Origin: an uncultured Prevotella sp.
Lineage (GTDB): Bacteria; Bacteroidota; Bacteroidia; Bacteroidales; Bacteroidaceae
Assembly (NCBI GenBank): GCA_900315775.1
Contig: ONAJ01000020.1
Coordinates: forward strand, 1 to 42,734
Direction of reading: 5' to 3'
DNA: 42,734 nt
Shown: piece by piece, positions 7,005 through 15,483 of the stretch
Layout of the letters: every line of letters begins with the position of its first letter
Numbering within the stretch: position 1 is the stretch's first letter
Made by a program: the position numbers and the translations under genes
The notes under the pieces: generated by a model
Databases searched by the model: none
Seen by the model: only the letters and a program-made list of their open reading frames with translations
What the model was told of the DNA's origin: nothing

Positions 7005-8857
7005 GGATAGGAAAAGACTTAGACAACAGACGACTCGTAATAGGAGGTATAGCCATCATCATCGTGGTGGTGTATATAATGCGTCTCTTCGTATTACAGA
7101 TACTCTCCGACAGCTATAAGATGTCGGCAGACAGTAATGCCTTCCTGAGGAAGGTGGAATTCCCAGCACGAGGCGCAATATACGACAGAAACGGAAAGCT
7201 GATGGTGTATAACCAACACTCGTACGACATCCTTGTGGTGATGAACGAACAGAAGGGCAGACTGGACACTACGGAGTTCTGTAACACTCTGGGAATAACA
7301 CGTCAGGCGTTTGAACAGAGAATGGCGGACATTAAAAACCCTTACAAGAACCCGGGATATTCGCGCTACACACAACAGATATTCATGACACAGCTGGACG
7401 AACAGGAGTTCAGCATCTTCCAAGAGAAGCTATACCGCTTTCCGGGATTCTACGTACAGCGACGCAGCGTAAGACAGTATAACTACCCATACGCGGCACA
7501 CGTGCTGGGCGACGTTGCTGAGGTGTCGCCGTCAGACATTGAGGAGGACGAGTACTACCAGCCCGGCGACTACATAGGAAAACTGGGTGTGGAACGTTCG
7601 TACGAGAAACAGTTGCGTGGAGAGAAAGGACTGCAGATAATACTGCGCGATGCCCACGGAAGACTGCACGGAAAATATATGAACGGCGCCTACGACAGGA
7701 AGGCGGTGCCAGGAAAAGACCTCACGCTGAGTATAGACATAAAGGTACAGGAGCTGGGAGAACGACTCATGGAGGGAAAGATAGGCAGCATAGTAGCCAT
7801 AGAGCCGGCTACGGGAGAGGTGCTCTGTATGGTGTCGTCACCAACGTACGACCCGCGTATTATGGTGGGAAGAAAACGCGGAAAGATGCACCGACTGCTG
7901 GCGCAGAACGCCTGGAAACCTCTTCTGAACCGCAGTATCATGGGACTCTATCCTCCGGGCTCTACCTTCAAGACGTCACAGGGACTGACATTCCTCTCGG
8001 AAGGTATCATAACACCTTCAACACCATACCCCTGTGCCCACGGATTCAACTTCAAAGGACTCCACGTAGGATGTCACGGACACGCTGCTCCGCTGCCTTT
8101 GGTGCCCGCGCTGAGCACGTCGTGCAACGGCTTCTTCTGCTGGGGACTGTACCACATGATAAATACCAACATCTCGAAGTACGGCAGTGTGCAGAATGCT
8201 ATGAACAAGTGGCGCGACTACATGGTGTCTATGGGATTCGGATATAAGTTAGGCATTGACCTGCCTGGCGAGAAACGCGGTCTTATACCTAACGCACAGT
8301 TCTACGACAAAGCATATAAGGGCTCGTGGAACGGACTCACCATAATATCAATATCGATAGGACAGGGTGAGGTGCTGCTGACACCTCTGCAGATAGCCAA
8401 CCTGGGAGCTACCATAGCCAACAGAGGCTACTACTACGTGCCGCACGTAGTGAAGAAGGTACAGGGAGAACCACTCGACACCACCTTCACACGTAAACAC
8501 ATGTCGCTGGCTGGTCGCAGCGCATACGAGTATGTGGTACAGGGAATGAGGGCGTCGGCACTGGGCGGAACATGTCACGAACTGTCACGCTACGACTTCA
8601 TGGCGTGCGGAAAGACGGGAACGGCACAGAACCGCGGACACGACCACTCGGTATTTATGGGCTTCGCACCAATGGACAACCCCAAGATTGCTGTCGCCGT
8701 ATATGTGGAAAACGGCGGATGGGGTGCTACCTACGGTGTGCCCATAGGCGGACTAATCATGGAACAGTATCTTAAGGGAGAGCTCTCGCCAGCATCGGAG
8801 GCGAAGGCTACCTCAATACAAAACAGACGAATAGAATATGGAACCATCAGCAGATAA
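7001..8857 (+). CDS. mrdA: Penicillin-binding protein 2 (elongation transpeptidase)
   Basis: A 618-aa class B PBP that cross-links peptidoglycan during lateral wall growth. One N-terminal membrane anchor (about 12-33) is followed by the pedestal domain starting around R-G-A-I-Y-D-R-N-G (57-65) and the transpeptidase domain. Active-site motifs are all present: STFK (321-324), SCN (374-376) and KTG (538-540). It overlaps mreD by 4 bp and rodA by 20 bp. RodA is its partner glycosyltransferase. Beta-lactams acylate Ser321 by family analogy. Confidence 0.96.
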   Translation: MRIGKDLDNRRLVIGGIAIIIVVVYIMRLFVLQILSDSYKMSADSNAFLRKVEFPARGAIYDRNGKLMVYNQHSYDILVVMNEQKGRLDTTEFCNTLGITRQAFEQRMADIKNPYKNPGYSRYTQQIFMTQLDEQEFSIFQEKLYRFPGFYVQRRSVRQYNYPYAAHVLGDVAEVSPSDIEEDEYYQPGDYIGKLGVERSYEKQLRGEKGLQIILRDAHGRLHGKYMNGAYDRKAVPGKDLTLSIDIKVQELGERLMEGKIGSIVAIEPATGEVLCMVSSPTYDPRIMVGRKRGKMHRLLAQNAWKPLLNRSIMGLYPPGSTFKTSQGLTFLSEGIITPSTPYPCAHGFNFKGLHVGCHGHAAPLPLVPALSTSCNGFFCWGLYHMINTNISKYGSVQNAMNKWRDYMVSMGFGYKLGIDLPGEKRGLIPNAQFYDKAYKGSWNGLTIISISIGQGEVLLTPLQIANLGATIANRGYYYVPHVVKKVQGEPLDTTFTRKHMSLAGRSAYEYVVQGMRASALGGTCHELSRYDFMACGKTGTAQNRGHDHSVFMGFAPMDNPKIAVAVYVENGGWGATYGVPIGGLIMEQYLKGELSPASEAKATSIQNRRIEYGTISR

Positions 8858-10319
8858 ATCAACAGGACTGTTTCGCAGCATAGACTGGTGGACGGTAGGC
8901 ATATATCTCTTGCTTGTCGCCTTCGGATGGGTTAGTGTGTGCGGAGCAAGTTACAGCTACGGCGACGTGGATCTGTTCAGTCTGAGCAGTCGCTCGGGAA
9001 TGCAGATAGTATGGATAGGCACATCGGTAGTGCTTGCCATAGTGATACTGCTGCTCGACGACAGGATATATGAGAAGTTCGGCTTCCTGATATACGGCTT
9101 TATGTTGCTGCTGCTGTTCCTGACAATATTCAATCCGCACGAGATAAAAGGCTCCCGTTCGTGGCTCGTCATAGGACCGCTGCGACTGCAACCGGCGGAG
9201 TTTGCGAAGTTTGCTACGGCGCTGGCGGTGGCGAAGGTGATGAATGTATATGGCTTCGACGTAAGGAAATGGAAGGACTTTGCTATCGTCGCTGCTGTGG
9301 TGATGCTGCCTATGCTGTTCATCGTGATGCAGAAGGAAACGGGTTCGGCACTCGTATATCTTGCTTTCTTCCTGATGTTCTATCGCGAAGGAATGCCCGG
9401 AGCAATACTGTTTACGGGATTCGCTATGGTGGTGTATTTCGTAGTGGGAATAAAATACCGCGACGTTATGCTGCTATCGACATCCACATCGGTGGGAGTC
9501 TTCGTGGTGCTGCTGCTCATACAGATATTCTCTGTGGCTATGGTGTACATCTATTGCCACAAGACGATGAGGGTGAAGAAGATGAAAAGAGTATCGTGGG
9601 GAATGTTCGGAGGAACTGTCGCCGCAGTACTCGTGTCAAAGTATATCATTGACTTCGATGTGGTAATACTACAGATGCTGATGATTGTGGCGTTTATCGG
9701 ATACATGGTATATGAGGGCTTCCGCACACGCGTGCGTACATATTACTTAATAGCATTGTTCACATTGGGCTCGGTGCTGTTCTTCAACGCTACCGACTAT
9801 ATGCTTAACAATATGCTGCAGGCTCACCAAAGGGTGCGCATCAACGTGCTCTTAGGACTTGAAGAAGACCCCGCAGGAGCAGGATATAACGTTCACCAGA
9901 GTGAGATAGCAATAGGCTCGGGAGGATTCCTCGGGAAAGGTTTCCTTAACGGAACACAGACGAAACTGAAATTCGTGCCGGAACAGGATACCGACTTCAT
10001 ATTCTGTACGGTAGGCGAGGAACAGGGCTTCGTGGGCAGTACCGTCGTGCTGCTGCTCTTCCTGGCGCTGATACTGCGACTTATAAAACTTGCAGAACGA
10101 CAACAGTTCCGTTTTGCACGAGTCTATGGCTACTGCGTGGTGAGCATCTTCCTTTTCCACGTATTCATAAACATCGGTATGGTGCTCGGAATGACGCCTG
10201 TGATTGGTATCCCGTTGCCGTTCTTCAGCTACGGAGGCAGCTCGTTGTGGGGATTTACGCTGCTTCTGTTCATCTTCCTGCGTATTGATGCAGGCGGTGC
10301 AAGACAACGAAAATGGTAA
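8838..10319 (+). CDS. rodA: SEDS peptidoglycan glycosyltransferase RodA
   Basis: A 493-aa polytopic SEDS protein that polymerises lipid II together with PBP2. Recognisable segments are L-R-L-Q-P-A-E-F-A-K (about 110-119), F-V-P-E-Q-D-T-D-F-I-F (carrying the conserved Asp of the family), G-E-E-Q-G-F-V-G-S and the C-terminal G-I-P-L-P-F-F-S-Y-G-G-S-S. It is about 120 residues longer than E. coli RodA because of additional membrane helices between about 215 and 320, common in Bacteroidetes. The start within the mrdA 3' end keeps the 20-bp overlap and is the first good ATG. Confidence 0.95.
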   Translation: MEPSADKSTGLFRSIDWWTVGIYLLLVAFGWVSVCGASYSYGDVDLFSLSSRSGMQIVWIGTSVVLAIVILLLDDRIYEKFGFLIYGFMLLLLFLTIFNPHEIKGSRSWLVIGPLRLQPAEFAKFATALAVAKVMNVYGFDVRKWKDFAIVAAVVMLPMLFIVMQKETGSALVYLAFFLMFYREGMPGAILFTGFAMVVYFVVGIKYRDVMLLSTSTSVGVFVVLLLIQIFSVAMVYIYCHKTMRVKKMKRVSWGMFGGTVAAVLVSKYIIDFDVVILQMLMIVAFIGYMVYEGFRTRVRTYYLIALFTLGSVLFFNATDYMLNNMLQAHQRVRINVLLGLEEDPAGAGYNVHQSEIAIGSGGFLGKGFLNGTQTKLKFVPEQDTDFIFCTVGEEQGFVGSTVVLLLFLALILRLIKLAERQQFRFARVYGYCVVSIFLFHVFINIGMVLGMTPVIGIPLPFFSYGGSSLWGFTLLLFIFLRIDAGGARQRKW

Positions 10320-10354
10320 GTTTATGCACTGTGTGCGCATGTCAATATATGCTG

Positions 10355-10387
10355 AAAAGGTATAAAATATGTAAAAAAATACCTTTT
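10355..10387 (+). terminator. AT-rich hairpin after rodA
   Basis: AAAAGGTAT (10355-10363) and ATACCTTTT (10379-10387) form a perfect 9-bp inverted repeat around 15 bases, with the T-run as part of the right arm. It is either the rodA terminator or an operator for the NlpC/P60 gene, whose -7 box begins 17 bp later. Confidence 0.45.
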
Positions 10388-10403
10388 TATGCATTTCTTT
10401 TAG

Positions 10404-10411
10404 TAATTTTG
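10404..10411 (+). promoter_or_regulatory. Probable -7 box of the NlpC/P60 gene
   Basis: TAATTTTG, one base off the best -7 sequences seen in this window but fitting TAnnTTTG. No clear -33 TTTG is found at 19-20 bp. It lies about 33 bp before the start codon. Confidence 0.5.
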
Positions 10412-10443
10412 CATCCGATTTGAATAAAATATATAAGAATTAG

Positions 10444-11010
10444 ATGATTAAAAAGATTGTTCTTTGCGTCGTTATGCTGCTTTTCACAATGTCAACGGTG
10501 ACCAATGCTGGTCGCCCTAAGACGAAGAAGCAGGACAAGGAGGCTCTTTACGAGGCAAGACACGAAATAGATAATTACGACTTCCTGTACAACGATAGCG
10601 ATTTTGATTATGGCTATGACGCTACAGCAACAGAAAACCTCATGGACGAGGCTTTCGCACACCTCGGTACCCGTTACCGCAGAGGTGCTAAGGGTCCGTC
10701 GGCTTTCGACTGCTCAGGCTTTACAAGCTATGTATTTGGAAAAATGAATGTGAATATAGGATGCTCTTCACGCGACCAGTATGCGCGTAACACTCCTATC
10801 AAAGACGAGGAGATGCAGCGCGGTGACTTGGTATTCTTTACCAGTCCTGGTAGCGGTAGAGGAGTTGGCCACGTAGGTATCGTTGTCGATGTTAACGAGA
10901 ATGGTACTTTCACCTTCATTCATGCAAGTACAAGGGAGGGCGTAAAGATCAGCAATTCAACAGACGGATATTATGCACGTCGTTATGTTGGTGTACGCAG
11001 AGTAATGTAA
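10444..11010 (+). CDS. Secreted NlpC/P60 cysteine endopeptidase
   Basis: A 188-aa protein with a Sec signal peptide (about 1-22, ending S-T-V-T-N-A) and an NlpC/P60 domain (about 70-188). The catalytic Cys is in F-D-C-S-G-F-T (about 93), the His in V-G-H-V-G-I-V-V (about 143) and the third polar residue in F-I-H-A-S-T. These enzymes cut peptide stems of peptidoglycan, typically D-Glu-mDAP bonds. The position behind the elongasome operon suggests a role in wall growth or turnover. The CapA-like gene starts 1 bp after its stop, so the two form an operon. Confidence 0.85.
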   Translation: MIKKIVLCVVMLLFTMSTVTNAGRPKTKKQDKEALYEARHEIDNYDFLYNDSDFDYGYDATATENLMDEAFAHLGTRYRRGAKGPSAFDCSGFTSYVFGKMNVNIGCSSRDQYARNTPIKDEEMQRGDLVFFTSPGSGRGVGHVGIVVDVNENGTFTFIHASTREGVKISNSTDGYYARRYVGVRRVM

Positions 11011-11011
11011 T

Positions 11012-12121
11012 ATGTTTCCAAAGGTCTTTGTGATGCTGCTTGTTGCGGGCGCTTTTGCTGCTTGCAACAGTAATCGTATGCAACAGTCAAAGACGGAGGA
11101 AACGATGGATTCCACAGAAAAACAGGAGAAACCGATGGTGAACCACCATATCGTTATGGTGGGTGACATCATGATGGGTACTACCTTTCCCGAAGAGAAA
11201 CTGCCGCCAGACGACGGAGAGTATCTCTTTCGTGATGTGAAGGGTATTCTCAGCGGTGCAGACATAGCATTGGGAAATCTTGAGGGACCGCTGTGCGACA
11301 CTACTGTAGTGCTGACGAAGGAGATGGACGAGATGAAATATGCCTTCAGGACTCCACCGTCGTATGCCAGATGGCTCAAGGAGGCGGGATTAGACTTCCT
11401 GAGTATGGCTAATAACCACGTTCACGATTTCGGATGGGAGGGCATCGTAGCAACGGAAGAGGCGCTGAAGGAACAGGGTGTAGCCTTCGCCGGAGTGAAG
11501 GGACGCACGGAGTCTGTCGTGGTGCAAAGAAAAGGGGTGAGGTACGGTATATGCGCCTTCGGACATAACTATTATACCGTTCAGCATAACGACTCCACAC
11601 AACTCCTCAGGGCGGCAATGATAATAAGTAAACTCCGTAACGAGGCTGATATAGTGATAGTGTCGATACACGGAGGCGGTGAGGGAACGGAATTCCAACA
11701 TATTCCCGAAGGGACAGAGATGTTCTATGGGGAGAAAAGAGGATTTCTGAGGAAGTTCACACATTTCTGCATAGATAATGGTGCCGACATAGTCTTCGGA
11801 CACGGTCCTCACGTGGTGAGAGCGCTGGAGCTGTATAAGGACAGACTGATAGCCTACAGCTTGGGAAACTTCTGTACTATGGCGGGAATAAATGTTCAGG
11901 GTATCTCGGGACTGGCTCCGATACTCGAGGCAGTAGTCGATGAGAGAGGACGTTTCGTGAAGGGAGAGATACACTCCTTCCGTCAGACCTATAACTCGGG
12001 ACCGAAACCCGACGAGAAGGGTGGGGCAGCACTGATGATGCGACAGCTTACGGAAGAGGACTTCCCTAACGGAAAAATAGTAATAGACGAAAAAGGAAAC
12101 ATAAAAAAAACTTCCCGATAG
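11012..12121 (+). CDS. CapA-family metallophosphatase-like lipoprotein
   Basis: A 369-aa predicted lipoprotein; the lipobox is F-A-A-C near residue 18. The PGA_cap/CapA fold is indicated by M-V-G-D-I-M-M-G (about 49-56), G-N-L-E-G, M-A-N-N-H-V-H-D-F-G, I-H-G-G-G-E and G-H-G-P-H-V, which together make the calcineurin-type metal site. Proteins of this family include the poly-gamma-glutamate factor CapA, but many members without other cap genes have no known substrate. No capB/capC is present here, so capsule synthesis is not supported. Pairing with an NlpC/P60 peptidase suggests envelope work. The 3' end lies inside the terminator hairpin. Confidence 0.8.
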   Translation: MFPKVFVMLLVAGAFAACNSNRMQQSKTEETMDSTEKQEKPMVNHHIVMVGDIMMGTTFPEEKLPPDDGEYLFRDVKGILSGADIALGNLEGPLCDTTVVLTKEMDEMKYAFRTPPSYARWLKEAGLDFLSMANNHVHDFGWEGIVATEEALKEQGVAFAGVKGRTESVVVQRKGVRYGICAFGHNYYTVQHNDSTQLLRAAMIISKLRNEADIVIVSIHGGGEGTEFQHIPEGTEMFYGEKRGFLRKFTHFCIDNGADIVFGHGPHVVRALELYKDRLIAYSLGNFCTMAGINVQGISGLAPILEAVVDERGRFVKGEIHSFRQTYNSGPKPDEKGGAALMMRQLTEEDFPNGKIVIDEKGNIKKTSR

Positions 12122-12138
12122 TGGGAAGTTCTTTTTTT
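12109..12138. terminator. Bidirectional terminator between the CapA-like gene and rplS
   Basis: AACTTCCC-GATAGT-GGGAAGTT hairpin (12109-12130) flanked by an A-run on the left and seven Ts on the right, so it should work for both converging transcripts. It contains the CapA-like stop codon. Confidence 0.85.
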
Positions 12139-12147
12139 CTTTCTGAA

Positions 12148-12510
12148 TTATTCAGCCTTTGTAATTGTTCTCTTCTCTGCGATGCGAGCCTTCTTACCAG
12201 TGAGGTTGCGCAGATAGTAGAGCTTCGTGCGGCGAACCTTACCACGCTTGTTCACCTCAATGCTGTCAATGTTGGGTGACTCAATTGGGAAAATACGCTC
12301 TACACCAATGGTTCCTGACATCTTGCGTACAGTAAAACGCTTCTTGTCACCCTGGCCTACGATCTTGATGACTACGCCACGATAGAGCTGGATACGCTCC
12401 TTAGAACCCTCGATAATCTTGTAAGCAACAGTGATTGTGTCACCTGACTTGAACTCAGGGAATTTCTTGCCTGTTGCAAATGCTTCTTCAGCAACTTTAA
12501 TTAAATCCAT
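12148..12510 (-). CDS. rplS: 50S ribosomal protein L19
   Basis: A 120-aa protein matching L19 over its length: F-K-S-G-D-T-I (about 20-26), [10 protein letters not shown], the [11 protein letters not shown] segment, and the basic R-R-T-K-L-Y-Y-L-R region near 95. L19 lies at the 30S-50S interface. It is monocistronic, with its own promoter (12601-12632), a leader of about 80 nt and the terminator shared with the converging CapA-like gene. The leader could carry autoregulatory structure but none was resolved by eye. Confidence 0.97.
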   Translation of the reverse strand: MDLIKVAEEAFATGKKFPEFKSGDTITVAYKIIEGSKERIQLYRGVVIKIVGQGDKKRFTVRKMSGTIGVERIFPIESPNIDSIEVNKRGKVRRTKLYYLRNLTGKKARIAEKRTITKAE

Positions 12511-12600
12511 TGTTTTGAATTGTTTTATTTATATTAAGTTTCGCGCAACATAGACAGGCTACTCTTCTTCCTTCCATCGGTTACGTCGAAAAAGCGGGTG

Positions 12601-12632
12601 CAAAGGTAAACAAAAAGCTATAAATTTCCAAA
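12601..12632 (-). promoter_or_regulatory. rplS promoter
   Basis: On the minus strand: TTTG (12632-12629), 20-bp spacer, TACCTTTG (12608-12601). It is divergent from the promoter at 12649. Confidence 0.7.
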
Positions 12633-12648
12633 GGTTTTCTCACTTTTC

Positions 12649-12679
12649 TTTGTTTTTTAAAGAATTGTTAGTATCTTTG
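12649..12679 (+). promoter_or_regulatory. Promoter of the split 5'-nucleotidase operon
   Basis: TTTG (12649-12652), 19-bp spacer, TATCTTTG (12672-12679). The first start codon (12696) lies only 16 bp after the -7 box, giving a very short leader; the ATG at 12702 is the alternative start. Confidence 0.7.
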
Positions 12680-12695
12680 TCACCACAAAAACCTA

Positions 12696-13469
12696 ATGTT
12701 TATGAAGAACAAACACCTGTTTATAACACTTCTGTGCGCGACGCTGACGATGACGGCGTGTCGTAGTTCATACAAAATCTCTGGCATAGAAAGAACGCGT
12801 ATCCTTATTGATTCACGTTATGACAAACCGCTGTCGAAGGAACTGGACGAGTATATGGAGCCATTTACACATGCGGTGGATAGTATTAAAAGTCCTGTGG
12901 TGGGAAAGGCGGCACAGTATATGTCGGCTAAAAGACCTGAAGGACTGCTGTCGAACCTGCTTCCCGACATACTGATGTGGGCAGCAAAGGACTATAACGA
13001 GAAACCTGACTTCGCAGTATATAATATAGGTGGAATAAGAGCAGCTATCGCAGAGGGCACCGTTACCTATGGCGACATCATGGAGGTGGCTCCCTTCGAG
13101 AATAAGATATGTTTTGTGACACTATCCAGCGAAAAGACTTTGGAACTACTGCAGCAAATAGCAAAACGTGGAGGCGAAGGCTTAAGTCACGGTGTTCAGC
13201 TGCGACTGTCTGAGGACGGAAAACTGTTGCAGGCACATATCAACGGTGAGGATGTTAAGGCGAAGAACTCCTATCGTGTGGCTACCATAGACTTCGTGGC
13301 ACAGGGCAACGACGATATGACTGCTTTCAAGGCTTCTACCGACGTGGTGATGCCTAAGGAGGAGAAGAACAACGTACGCAACGTCATAGCCGAATACTTC
13401 AAGGAGAAGATGAAGAACGGTGAGACTGTGGATGCTAAAGTGGAAGGAAGAATAGTAATTGAAAAATGA
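12696..13469 (+). CDS. 5'-nucleotidase C-terminal domain lipoprotein
   Basis: A 257-aa lipoprotein (lipobox T-M-T-A-C near residue 22) that contains only the substrate-binding C-terminal domain of UshA-type 5'-nucleotidases. The family signature N-I-G-G-I-R-A-A-I (about 110-118) and V-A-P-F-E-N-K (about 131-137) are clear. The metallophosphatase half is encoded by the next gene, overlapping by 4 bp (ATGA). In UshA both halves are one polypeptide with the catalytic domain first; here the order is reversed and the halves are separate proteins. The ATG at 12702 could be the true start. Confidence 0.85.
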   Translation: MFMKNKHLFITLLCATLTMTACRSSYKISGIERTRILIDSRYDKPLSKELDEYMEPFTHAVDSIKSPVVGKAAQYMSAKRPEGLLSNLLPDILMWAAKDYNEKPDFAVYNIGGIRAAIAEGTVTYGDIMEVAPFENKICFVTLSSEKTLELLQQIAKRGGEGLSHGVQLRLSEDGKLLQAHINGEDVKAKNSYRVATIDFVAQGNDDMTAFKASTDVVMPKEEKNNVRNVIAEYFKEKMKNGETVDAKVEGRIVIEK

Positions 13470-14326
13470 AGATTATGAATAGAAGAAACATTATATTGAG
13501 CATATTGTTCTGTATGTCTGTGGCAGTATGGGCACAGGACAAGCAGTTGGTAATTCTTCATACCAATGATACCCACAGCTGTGTACAACCTCTAAGCAAG
13601 AACCTCGCTGATACGCTGTTTGCAGGCAGAGGAGGATACCTACGTCGCATAGCGATGCTCGAAGAGGAACGTGCGAAATATCCTGACTTGCTGCTGTTCG
13701 ACAGCGGAGACTTCTCACAGGGCTCACCATATTATAACCTCTATGGCGGCGAGGTGGAGGTAGGACTGATGAATCGTATGCACTACGATGCTGCAACAAT
13801 AGGAAACCACGAGTTTGACTTCGGACTGGAGAATATGGCACGAATATTCAAGATGGCTGATTTCCCTATAGTATGCTCTAACTACGACTTCGCCGGAACT
13901 CCCGTGCAAGGACTGGTAAAACGCTATGTCATCATAAAGAGAGACGGATTGAAGATTGGTGTCTTCGGACTGGGACCAAAACTTGAGGGACTTGTATCCG
14001 ACTATAACTGCGAGGGGGTGCGCTTCCTTGACCCTGTGATAGTAGCGCAGGAGATGGCGGACTTGCTGAAGGGCGAGAAGAAGTGCGACATCGTTATCTG
14101 TCTCTCACACTTAGGATGGGATAAGGTAAATACCCTTACCGACGGACAAATGATGAGTAAGACAAAGGGTATAGACCTGGTGCTGGGCGGACACTCGCAT
14201 ACGTTCCTGAAAGAACTGAAATACGTAAAGAATGCCGACGGCATAGAGGTCGCCAACGACCAGAACGGAAAGAGCGGAATATATATAGGAAAGATGATTG
14301 TTAACCTTACTCGAAGTAGAAAGTAA
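13466..14326 (+). CDS. 5'-nucleotidase metallophosphatase domain protein
   Basis: A 286-aa protein with a Sec signal peptide (cleavage after V-W-A, about residue 23) and a complete calcineurin-like metallophosphatase domain: L-H-T-N-D-T-H-S (about 30-37), F-D-S-G-D-F-S-Q-G, G-N-H-E-F-D-F-G, C-L-S-H-L-G and G-G-H-S-H-T-F. It supplies the dinuclear metal centre missing from the upstream gene. The two products presumably act together as a periplasmic nucleotidase that salvages nucleosides and phosphate. The 3' end overlaps the converging PorT-like gene by 20 bp. Confidence 0.87.
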   Translation: MKIMNRRNIILSILFCMSVAVWAQDKQLVILHTNDTHSCVQPLSKNLADTLFAGRGGYLRRIAMLEEERAKYPDLLLFDSGDFSQGSPYYNLYGGEVEVGLMNRMHYDAATIGNHEFDFGLENMARIFKMADFPIVCSNYDFAGTPVQGLVKRYVIIKRDGLKIGVFGLGPKLEGLVSDYNCEGVRFLDPVIVAQEMADLLKGEKKCDIVICLSHLGWDKVNTLTDGQMMSKTKGIDLVLGGHSHTFLKELKYVKNADGIEVANDQNGKSGIYIGKMIVNLTRSRK

Positions 14327-15053
14327 GGACTATCATCTTGCCGCGCGCTTTGTTGACGGAGTTGGAATACATCTTCATATTCTTGTCCTGCATGTTGTTG
14401 ATGTGATCAGTGTTGAGGTTGTTGGTAAGACCATACATAAACTTCAACTCAGGACGTAATTTGAAGAAAGGCAGATAGAAATCGCAACCCATACCCAGTT
14501 CTAAGTAGCAGTCGAAACGCTTCAGACGTACTATGTCCTCGTCCTTGCCGGAGAGGTTCATCATAGGATTGATACCTGCCATAATATATGGACGGTGGTT
14601 GTTGAAACGCTTGGCGGCAAAGATAAGATCTACCGCAGAAGTGATATAGGCTGTCTTTAACTCCTGACGTTGCATAATAGGGCTGCCGTCAGGCATGTTT
14701 TCGGAATGATTAATGAAGGTAAGATGACGAGTACCGAAATACATCGCTGGTGCTATACGAAGCGCAAAATGTTCGTGAAGACGGAACTCGCCAAGTACGC
14801 CGACATTAAAACCTAACTCCCAACGGTCTTGATCGCAACTGATGAAACGCTCTACCTGGGTGCCGTCATCTAAGGTGATAGTCTGAGGACCTACATTGTC
14901 GAACTCGATGTCCTGAAGATGACCACCTACAAGCACTCCAAAGTGGAATGGACGCAGGTCGGTATAAGGACGATTCTGCACTGTGCGCTCCTGGGCATTA
15001 AGCTGAACAGCTGCTGTCAGGAATATGATAAATATAGATAATAACTTCTTCAT
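14307..15053 (-). CDS. porT: PorT-like outer-membrane beta-barrel protein
   Basis: About 248 aa when started at the internal ATG (15053), which gives a clean signal peptide (MKKLLSIFIIFLTAAVQLNA). An upstream ATG at 15071 adds six residues of non-signal sequence. The mature part has alternating hydrophobic strands, the N-R-P-Y-T-D-L-R-P-F-H-F-G start and a C-terminal aromatic strand (V-L-T-F-Y-F-E) typical of barrels. It resembles PorT of the type IX secretion system in size and in its N-terminal motif, which would fit the sorting-like tails at 945 and 39450. The usual neighbour ubiE is not present. A generic porin-like barrel is the alternative. Confidence 0.6.
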   Translation of the reverse strand: MKKLLSIFIIFLTAAVQLNAQERTVQNRPYTDLRPFHFGVLVGGHLQDIEFDNVGPQTITLDDGTQVERFISCDQDRWELGFNVGVLGEFRLHEHFALRIAPAMYFGTRHLTFINHSENMPDGSPIMQRQELKTAYITSAVDLIFAAKRFNNHRPYIMAGINPMMNLSGKDEDIVRLKRFDCYLELGMGCDFYLPFFKLRPELKFMYGLTNNLNTDHINNMQDKNMKMYSNSVNKARGKMIVLTFYFE

Positions 15054-15145
15054 TTCTCTAATAACGTACACTTGCGGCTTTTATTGTTTTAGTATCCGGA
15101 TTACCTACCTTTATGTTAACAAATATTAAATCATTTGATTTCTCA

Positions 15146-15161
15146 TACCTAAAATTAGGTA
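15146..15161. promoter_or_regulatory. Palindrome in the ferredoxin promoter (candidate operator)
   Basis: TACCTAA-AA-TTAGGTA, a perfect 7-2-7 inverted repeat ending 16 bp before the -7 box, so it covers the -33 position. No known regulator site was recognised. Confidence 0.55.
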
Positions 15162-15177
15162 TTTCGGATTTTATTCA

Positions 15178-15185
15178 TACCTTTG
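15178..15185 (+). promoter_or_regulatory. -7 box of the ferredoxin gene
   Basis: TACCTTTG, about 50 bp before the start codon. There is no TTTG at the -33 position; the palindrome at 15146-15161 occupies it, which suggests a regulated promoter. Confidence 0.65.
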
Positions 15186-15236
15186 CAATAGAATTTTGAG
15201 ACAACTACATTTATTAATAATTAAACAAAAAACATT

Positions 15237-15407
15237 ATGGCTTACGTAATTGGTGAAGACTGTATTGCATGTGGAACCTGTATCGACGAATGTCCAGTAG
15301 GAGCAATTTCTGAGGGCGAGCGTTATTCAATCGATGCTGACGCTTGTACAGAGTGTGGCACATGTGCTGGTGTTTGTCCTTCAGAGGCAATTTCACTGCC
15401 AGAGTAA
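15237..15407 (+). CDS. 2[4Fe-4S] ferredoxin
   Basis: A 56-aa protein read directly from the sequence (start MAYVIGEDCIACGTC). It has two CxxCxxCxxxCP motifs, at about residues 9-20 and 37-48, that bind two [4Fe-4S] clusters as in clostridial-type ferredoxins. It would shuttle low-potential electrons, for example for pyruvate:ferredoxin oxidoreductase or hydrogenase in an anaerobe. It is monocistronic, with its own promoter and a strong terminator, which implies high expression. Confidence 0.93.
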   Translation: MAYVIGEDCIACGTCIDECPVGAISEGERYSIDADACTECGTCAGVCPSEAISLPE

Positions 15408-15429
15408 TCATTTATTTGAGGACAAAACG

Positions 15430-15467
15430 GAGGGGCGGTCGTGCACGACTGCCCCTCATCGTTTTTT
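15430..15467. terminator. Strong terminator after the ferredoxin gene
   Basis: Stem of 14 bp (15430-15443 with 15444-15457, one G-T wobble), GAGGGGCGGTC... paired with ...GACTGCCCCTC, followed by six Ts at 15462-15467. The left flank also has a short A-run (15424-15427), so it may end the acyl-CoA synthetase transcript from the other side too. Confidence 0.85.
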
Positions 15468-15483
15468 ATATCATAGGATTCCT

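Noticed and set aside
11012-12121. Capsule (poly-gamma-glutamate) synthesis locus
   Set aside because: Only a CapA-like domain is present; no CapB ligase, CapC or other polymer gene is nearby.
12511-12600. Structured leader (r-protein type) upstream of rplS
   Set aside because: The 80-90 nt leader is long enough, but no convincing stem set was found by eye; a covariance search with L19 leader models would be needed.
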